21,107 nt of DNA from Gracilaria caudata (lineage: Eukaryota > Rhodophyta > Florideophyceae > Gracilariales > Gracilariaceae), in the NCBI GenBank assembly GCA_030374735.1, contig JASCIV010000403.1, forward strand, positions 1-21,107. The letters are read 5' to 3'. Below the pieces are notes generated by a model, which saw only the letters and a list, made by a program, of their open reading frames with translations, was not told where the DNA came from and did not search any database. Shown piece after piece: positions 16,691 through 21,107 of the stretch (positions within the stretch are counted from its first letter, which is position 1; each line of letters starts with the position of its first letter). A program made the position numbers and the translations under genes.

Positions 16691-17182
16691 TCAATCACGG
16701 CCCCGAAGGAAAGCGGTTGCAGACGCAGTAGCGGGAGGGGGCTTTACAAAAAACGGCGTAGCCGGTGGTAGGTTGCGTGGATGAGCGCCAAAAAGTTGTG
16801 TTCCAGTTGTCCTTGTAGTACTCGTAGACGCTCGCAACGGAGCGAGTGATGAGCGCAGCAAACGGCTCGATGGTCTGGGGCGGAGCTGAAGGACAACATG
16901 CCAACGGCGGTGGCGGTGCTGTCGGTGGCGGTGCTGTCGGTGGCGGTGCGGTAGATGGCGGTGGTGGCACTGTCGATCGCTGAAAATGGTGCGTTCTAAC
17001 CGAAAATCAAAGTTTGATCGCTTTTGCCTTTGCCCACGGCGCATGTTCGCGTTGCCTTTCGGCAAAGTGTCAAGCCTTGAAGATGGCAGATGCGAATGGC
17101 GCCCCGCTTGATGAGAACGCGCGGTCGCAAGATGCGCCGAGACGCTACTAATTTTACAAAGCGGCGGATAAACAACACACAT
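16630..17182 (-). CDS. Possible small gene, exon structure or frame unresolved
   Basis: I do not recognise the product. On the minus strand a frame open from about 17016 to 16695 encodes a Pro/Ala/Thr-rich stretch and then protein-like sequence, 'QTIEPFAALITRSVASVYEY' followed by 'YKDNWNTTFWRSS'. It has no ATG, so an upstream exon is needed; one option is an ATG at 17182 with donor GTAAAA at 17157 and acceptor CGACAG at 16971, which is speculative. After 'GYAVF' (a run of six T, then five C) the frame becomes unlike protein and stops, while another frame continues with 'GAVIEMVPTLFVLPLVTSY' to a TAG near 16646. A short indel, an unrecognised splice or chance could explain this. The position between co-oriented genes, in an otherwise empty gap, favours a real gene. 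Confidence 0.28.
16909..16953 (+). repeat. 15-bp tandem repeat, three copies
   Basis: Two perfect copies of GGTGGCGGTGCTGTC (16909-16923, 16924-16938) and a third diverged copy. Read on the minus strand it encodes the PPPTA repeats of the possible small gene. Confidence 0.88.
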
Positions 17183-17235
17183 ATATTGCAGATTGGAAGG
17201 TGGTCGGCGACGCGAGCGCCACGCGGGGCAGCTAA

Positions 17236-17766
17236 CTAAGAATCCTTCTTCGATGACGAGGAGGCAGCGTGTGAATGCGGCGCACGCCTTCTGGCCGTGG
17301 GTCGGGCACTGGGACTGCTTTCATGTGGCGCGCGTAACACGAGCGAATCATCCTGCACGCGCGAATATGTGCGAGAGGAGGGCGGTGGTGGCGACACGAG
17401 GTCATTGTAAAGCTGTGAAACATGGTTGGCAGCAACTCGTCCGGCGTTGGTGACAGAGTCTACGATGGGACGAACAGCGTTGGATACGTCCTGCATGGAA
17501 GGCAGGGCAAACGGAGATTGTGCAGACTGTTCAGCTCGTGGCGCAAAATTAGAAGTTGGAGGCAACTGAGCGTTCTCCTCCTCCTGCAGACGGCGAGCAA
17601 GCGCCTCATCGTGCGCCTCCTGCAGACGACGGGTAGCAGGGTCGATGGTAGGCTCGCCTTGCAGGAGGAAATCGACAGTTCGTTCCACAGAGTTGTTGTT
17701 TGCCTCAAGCGCGGCTTGTAGCGCGGCGCGGTCCTTGTCTGGAAACATTGCTCGTAGAGAGTCCAT
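17236..17766 (-). CDS. CUE-domain (ubiquitin-binding) protein
   Basis: 176 residues. The N-terminal 37 residues form a CUE domain: 'LRAMFPDKDRAALQAALEAN' then 'NNSVERTVDFLLQG', with the MFP motif (7-9) and the double leucine (34-35) that contact ubiquitin in this family. A charged helix 'RRLQEAHDEALARRLQEEEN' (46-65) follows, of the kind common in ubiquitin-adaptor proteins. Next is an amphipathic segment 'VSNAVRPIVDSVTNAGRVAA' (94-113) that might touch membranes, and a Ser/Arg-rich tail. It has no catalytic domain, so an adaptor role in ubiquitin-dependent sorting or degradation is inferred. The ATG at 17766 directly precedes the domain. It is divergent from the Hint-protein gene. Confidence 0.8.
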   Translation of the reverse strand: MDSLRAMFPDKDRAALQAALEANNNSVERTVDFLLQGEPTIDPATRRLQEAHDEALARRLQEEENAQLPPTSNFAPRAEQSAQSPFALPSMQDVSNAVRPIVDSVTNAGRVAANHVSQLYNDLVSPPPPSSRTYSRVQDDSLVLRAPHESSPSARPTARRRAPHSHAASSSSKKDS

Positions 17767-18684
17767 GGTGAGAGAAACACGGCGTTGACAGCGACGGGAG
17801 CTCGCGCGACGACGGAAACGCTGATGGTGCGCGCTTTACGGCGTTTGACGAACGGCGGTTGATCGACTGTTCAGGAGAGAGTATACTTCGCACACCTTCT
17901 GACTTCGTCGAAAGTGCTGCGCATCACTACGTCAGACGCATGCCGCAGCTGACGAGGCGCTCTACGCCGGCACACACAGTGGAGGCGACCACGTACAAAT
18001 ACTTGTCCACGCGGACAACCGCGGCGGATACTGGCGCATGCTTACGCTTACTAGCGGCTACCAAAGTTGGTTGCCGTGGGTAGCGCGGGCGCCTTCTCGG
18101 CAGGCGTTGTTTGTCACGCCGTGCGACGTGTCGTGCGCCATACCTGTAGCGCGTCGCATGTGTCACGCACCAGAGCGCCATTAGATATCAAATCTCCTCC
18201 ACAAGCATCCAAAGCATCCAGATGTCGAGGCGGTCAACGCGGGCTGCGCAGCACGGGCAGCCATCGACATGATGATGATGATGATGGCGATGGCGCTTCC
18301 AAGCGATGGAACGAGCGCGCCGACCGATGGAACGCGCGATTCAATCTTGTCCAGCTCAACACTACGCGCCGCAGCACGCGCCGCTTGTCCGTTCGCCGTG
18401 GCCGCGCGTCACGCCGCGCAGCGAGTGTGGCAGATTGCGTCGTTATGACTTGTGAAACGGAAGCTGCATCAACACCACGCGGTAAGCGCTACTAGCGCTC
18501 TTATTGCTCGCTCCTTACCCGCCAAGCACTGTCCTTTCGTCTTCATCGACCAAGTCACTCTCCCTTTCCCCGCCCATCATCCTCACCCCGTTCGTTTCTC
18601 CCCGCTCAGCTTGGTTCACCCTCTCCAGTATCGCTGATTCTTCCTCCTTCGCCGCGTGCCTTTCGTCCCTCGTTTCGCCTCGCC
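17767..18684. promoter_or_regulatory. Divergent upstream region of CUE and Hint genes
   Basis: 918 bp between two start codons. It contains an ATG triplet microsatellite (18269-18285), a direct repeat CGATGGAACG (about 18303 and 18322), and a C/T-rich stretch just before the Hint gene (18525-18680), typical of a leader. Several frames are open but none resembles a protein I know. No TATA box stands out. Confidence 0.45.
18269..18285 (+). repeat. (ATG)n microsatellite
   Basis: Five to six tandem GAT/ATG triplets in the CUE/Hint intergenic region. Confidence 0.8.
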
Positions 18685-20058
18685 ATGCCCTTTGCGCGTG
18701 TTGTTTTGTTAGCTCCCGCTTTGCTCGCGGCCTTTGTTGCCGTTGGTGCGTTGCGGGTTCAACCGGTGGCCGTTCCGATTTTCACCTCGCATGATACTCC
18801 GAGCATGCGACCTTTCGCCCGTTCTGGCTCCGAGCCGCCCAACCCAACCACCGTGACCTCATGCGGCCAATGGATACCGATCTACGAGCGCCACTGGCAG
18901 AAGTATCCAGACTGTCATGGCGGAAAGACCAATCGTCAGTGTTGTCAACTCTATGATCTTATGGATAAGTCCATCCGTATATTCAGGCAGCAGCTCAAAT
19001 GTGAGGTAACCAACTTGGCCTTCTACCAGAAGAAGTACTCTACCTTTTGCGTCAACGGTGGATCCACCGCTACCCACACTTCCACCTCCGCTGGCACCGT
19101 CACCACTTCAACCTCTACTGAAACCGCTTCCATTACCTTGAGACCGCCTGTTGCAGTTGGCGGCTCGCATGGAACCGGAAAAATCACCATCTTGGAGGAG
19201 GAGGTAACCACACATACCGGTCAAGTGTGTACCTCCGGCAATTGCTGTACCGGTCAGAGCTGTTACTGTTCGACATGTACTGGAACCACTACCACCACTA
19301 CCACCACATGTACTTCCACAAGCTGCGGATGCGTTGGTTCACATTGTACCAAACCCTGTCAGGGCGTTCATTGTCCCACCCCATGTACTGGTGCGCACTG
19401 TAATACTGGCTGCGTCGGCACAAACTGCAATGTCGTCCAACAGCCGCAACAACAACCGGTACAGCCCACAACTACAGTCCCCAATGTATGTCAAGTTGGT
19501 GTCAACTGTGCTGGCGTTTGCGTCAACAATCAGTGTGTAGGTGTAACTCAGAACAATAACGATGATGGAAACGTTTGCTTCCATCCGCAAAGCACTGTTC
19601 AGTTGGCGTCCGGCGAAATCAAACCGATGCACAAGCTTAATGTTGATGATCATGTACACGTTGGTTTTGGAAAGTACAGCCGTGTTTTCATGTTTACACA
19701 TAGAGACGCATTTATTCCAGCAGCATTCATGAACGTGACGGTGCAAAGTGGCGAGTCCATCATGCTCACACCTTCTCACTTCATTTACTTGCAGCAGGGT
19801 CTTATGCAGGCTGCTCACATCAAGCAGGGTACTCGTATTCAGATGCATGACGGTCGGTACGAGACTGTTGTGTATTCTAAGCGTGTTCATAGTTTCGGCT
19901 TGTACAACCCACAAACCATGCATGGTGATATTGCTGTGTCTGGCTTCCGTGCTTCGACGTATACCACAACAATTCCGTCAGGAACTGCGCATGCATTGCT
20001 TGCGCCGCTGAGAGCGCTTTATCGGATATGCGGAGCTCATATTTCTACCGTTTTCTGA
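18685..20058 (+). CDS. Secreted Cys/Thr-rich protein with C-terminal hedgehog-type Hint (Hog) domain
   Basis: 457 residues, single exon. An N-terminal signal peptide ('VVLLAPALLAAFVAVGAL', 6-23) is followed by a six-Cys domain (C60, C77, C86, C87, C106, C122), a Thr/Ser-rich linker (124-150) likely to be O-glycosylated, and a second Cys-rich region (182-250). That region has eight consecutive Thr and four tandem nonapeptides of form CxGx(H/N)C. A Gln/Thr-rich spacer leads to the Hint domain at C298: 'CFHPQSTVQLASGEIKPMHK', 'LTPSHFIYLQ' with T362 and H365, 'GDIAVSGFRASTYT' and 'AHALLAPLRALYR', which resembles the region after Hint in hedgehog proteins. Family knowledge: the Cys attacks the preceding peptide bond and the N-terminal part is released, sometimes joined to a sterol. 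The N-terminal half is unlike the hedgehog signalling domain. Wall or surface display is inferred. Confidence 0.87.
   Translation: MPFARVVLLAPALLAAFVAVGALRVQPVAVPIFTSHDTPSMRPFARSGSEPPNPTTVTSCGQWIPIYERHWQKYPDCHGGKTNRQCCQLYDLMDKSIRIFRQQLKCEVTNLAFYQKKYSTFCVNGGSTATHTSTSAGTVTTSTSTETASITLRPPVAVGGSHGTGKITILEEEVTTHTGQVCTSGNCCTGQSCYCSTCTGTTTTTTTTCTSTSCGCVGSHCTKPCQGVHCPTPCTGAHCNTGCVGTNCNVVQQPQQQPVQPTTTVPNVCQVGVNCAGVCVNNQCVGVTQNNNDDGNVCFHPQSTVQLASGEIKPMHKLNVDDHVHVGFGKYSRVFMFTHRDAFIPAAFMNVTVQSGESIMLTPSHFIYLQQGLMQAAHIKQGTRIQMHDGRYETVVYSKRVHSFGLYNPQTMHGDIAVSGFRASTYTTTIPSGTAHALLAPLRALYRICGAHISTVF
19330..19437 (+). repeat. 27-bp repeat encoding four CxGx(H/N)C nonapeptides
   Basis: Within the Hint gene, residues 216-251 read CVGSHCTKP, CQGVHCPTP, CTGAHCNTG, CVGTNCNVV. 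The period is 9 residues at protein level, with DNA diverged between copies, suggesting an old duplication kept by selection on Cys and Gly. Confidence 0.88.
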
Positions 20059-20172
20059 GAAGCTGAAGTCGCTGAGATGTAAATCAGTTGAATCGTGCCA
20101 TTGTTCTGAATTTATTCGCACTCTGTCACGTTTCCTTCGGCCCTCAAGGATTTCCACTAATCGGACAAAGTC

Positions 20173-20211
20173 ACCGCACTAACTGACGGTTGTGGTGGGT
20201 TAAAGTGCGGT
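20173..20211. repeat. Inverted repeat downstream of Hint gene
   Basis: ACCGCACT at 20173-20180 pairs perfectly with AGTGCGGT at 20204-20211, and adjacent AAC/GTT extend the stem across a two-base bulge. It is about 115 bp past the stop, so it may be in the 3' UTR. Confidence 0.75.
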
Positions 20212-21016
20212 CGATGTAGGCAAGGGGGATGCCCTTCACATTCACGAGATGTATACGGAGAATACAGCCTGCATGAAGCTCAATGCACGTGGTACTAGGC
20301 GTTGGTGGTGGCAATTACACTTTCAATCGCTTCTCTGTCCACACTCTAGATAAACCTCCCATGCGCACCGATCAGGGAATCACGCTGATGGCAATGAACA
20401 CATTTTTTGTTATTGGCGCGACATATAACGCAATCGTCACTTGACGAATGCGTGATGGCGGTCTCGGTAGAGCTGGATGTCAGTTTTGAGTTGGAAGTGT
20501 GCATTATATATACTAGTGCCTACCTTCGTTCATACAGAGCAAAGATTTGTTCTCTACGCTTGTCCAGTGGTCATGTCTGAATTCAGGTAGTTTAAAAGGT
20601 GCGTATCATACCAGCGGTTTTATTCGAGTAAAGCGGTTGTATCTCTGTTGCACACGTGCATGCCCCCTCACGGAATATACGAAGGTATTGGCAGTCTAGT
20701 GTATGACTCTGACGAAAATGCGCCTGCGCAAAACTAGGTCCTGAATTGTTCGCATCGCATGAACTGGTTGCTTCACAGCGTAATTCTGTTACTGTCCAAA
20801 CAGAGAGAGATGCCGAAAAATGATTAGTGCTAAGAGATAACTCGATTAGAACTTTCTAGCTAGGTGATACTGGCCTGGCCACTACTGAATCTCTTCCTAT
20901 CGATTCTAAAGTTTACCCGCCTTTGTTTTCACGAAAAAAAGATGTTTGAGATGGCGGCAAGACCCGCCGACACGGAGCTCGTCCACAGCAACTCCACAAA
21001 GTTCTGAACTTGTCGG

Positions 21017-21033
21017 CTTCTTCTTCTTCTTCT
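21017..21033 (+). repeat. (CTT)n microsatellite
   Basis: Five to six tandem CTT triplets close to the right edge. Confidence 0.85.
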
Positions 21034-21107
21034 TTATTGTGGAAGTTGTGTTCTAATTCCTAACACAACCAAGCAGCACCTAAAGGTACTTCTCTCTCCT
21101 TAAAAAG

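Larger units (their letters stand above)
20059..21107. other. Gene-free right end
   Basis: 1,049 bp without a convincing gene. The left part is presumably the 3' UTR of the Hint gene; it has no AATAAA, but TGTAAA occurs at 20079. Other contents are an inverted repeat (20173-20180 with 20204-20211), a TATATATAC at 20505-20513 that could be a TATA box for a gene beginning further right, and a CTT microsatellite (21017-21033). The last 160 bases include a 21-codon ATG frame (about 20942-21007) with no recognisable match. Confidence 0.45.

Noticed and set aside
18067..18495. 142-codon plus-strand frame between the CUE and Hint genes
   Set aside because: Biased composition, polyaspartate from the microsatellite, no domain, and no ATG start consistent with the sequence context.
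1..21107. tRNA, rRNA, snRNA or CRISPR features
   Set aside because: Scanned by eye for TTCGA/B-box-like loops, conserved snRNA motifs and spaced direct repeats. None was convincing; a covariance-model search would be needed to exclude small RNAs.

Overview
This is a eukaryotic nuclear segment, gene-dense and intron-poor. The evidence is a mitochondrial ribosomal protein mL41, a retromer VPS35, a DDHD phospholipase, a bifunctional PFKFB, a CUE-domain protein and a secreted protein with a hedgehog-type Hint (Hog) domain. There are no ribosome-binding sites or operons, and one gene has a GT-AG intron. The first ~4 kb is very GC-rich with long CGCG runs, and CpG is not depleted. A GC-rich, intron-poor unicellular lineage such as a Porphyridium-like red alga would fit, because Hog proteins and galactolipid-synthase-like GT28 enzymes are both known from algae. 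The lineage is inference, and I hold it loosely.

Layout. 1-630: gene-free, with a G-rich start and an AAAAC repeat. 631-927 (-): mL41. 928-1614: shared upstream region containing a 58-bp near-perfect palindrome. 1615-2094 (+): a two-exon gene whose product closely resembles the bacterial histone H1-like Hc1 family. 2277-2630 (-): a small proline-rich membrane protein, head-to-head with 3075-3806 (+), a conserved protein with a GSN motif like that of gamma-glutamylcyclotransferases. 4337-5848 (+): PFKFB. 5849-8423: a 2.6-kb AT-richer gene-free island with a 56-bp palindrome, a degenerate 30-bp tandem repeat and a poly(A) tract. 8424-10121 (-): GT28/MGDG-synthase-like glycosyltransferase, divergent from 10405-11265 (+): quinolinate phosphoribosyltransferase. 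11818-14406 (-): VPS35. 15106-16410 (-): DDHD-domain phospholipase. About 16630-17182 (-): a possible small gene with unresolved structure. 17236-17766 (-): CUE-domain protein, divergent from 18685-20058 (+): secreted Cys/Thr-rich protein ending in a Hint domain. 20059-21107: no gene seen.

The genes look mostly like unrelated housekeeping functions: mitochondrial translation, control of glycolysis, NAD synthesis, lipid metabolism and endosomal sorting. There is no obvious multi-gene system. The most notable items are the Hc1-like gene with its purine-only 3' splice site, the Hint protein with an unusual N-terminal architecture and altered Hint residues, and several strong palindromes and repeats in non-coding DNA.
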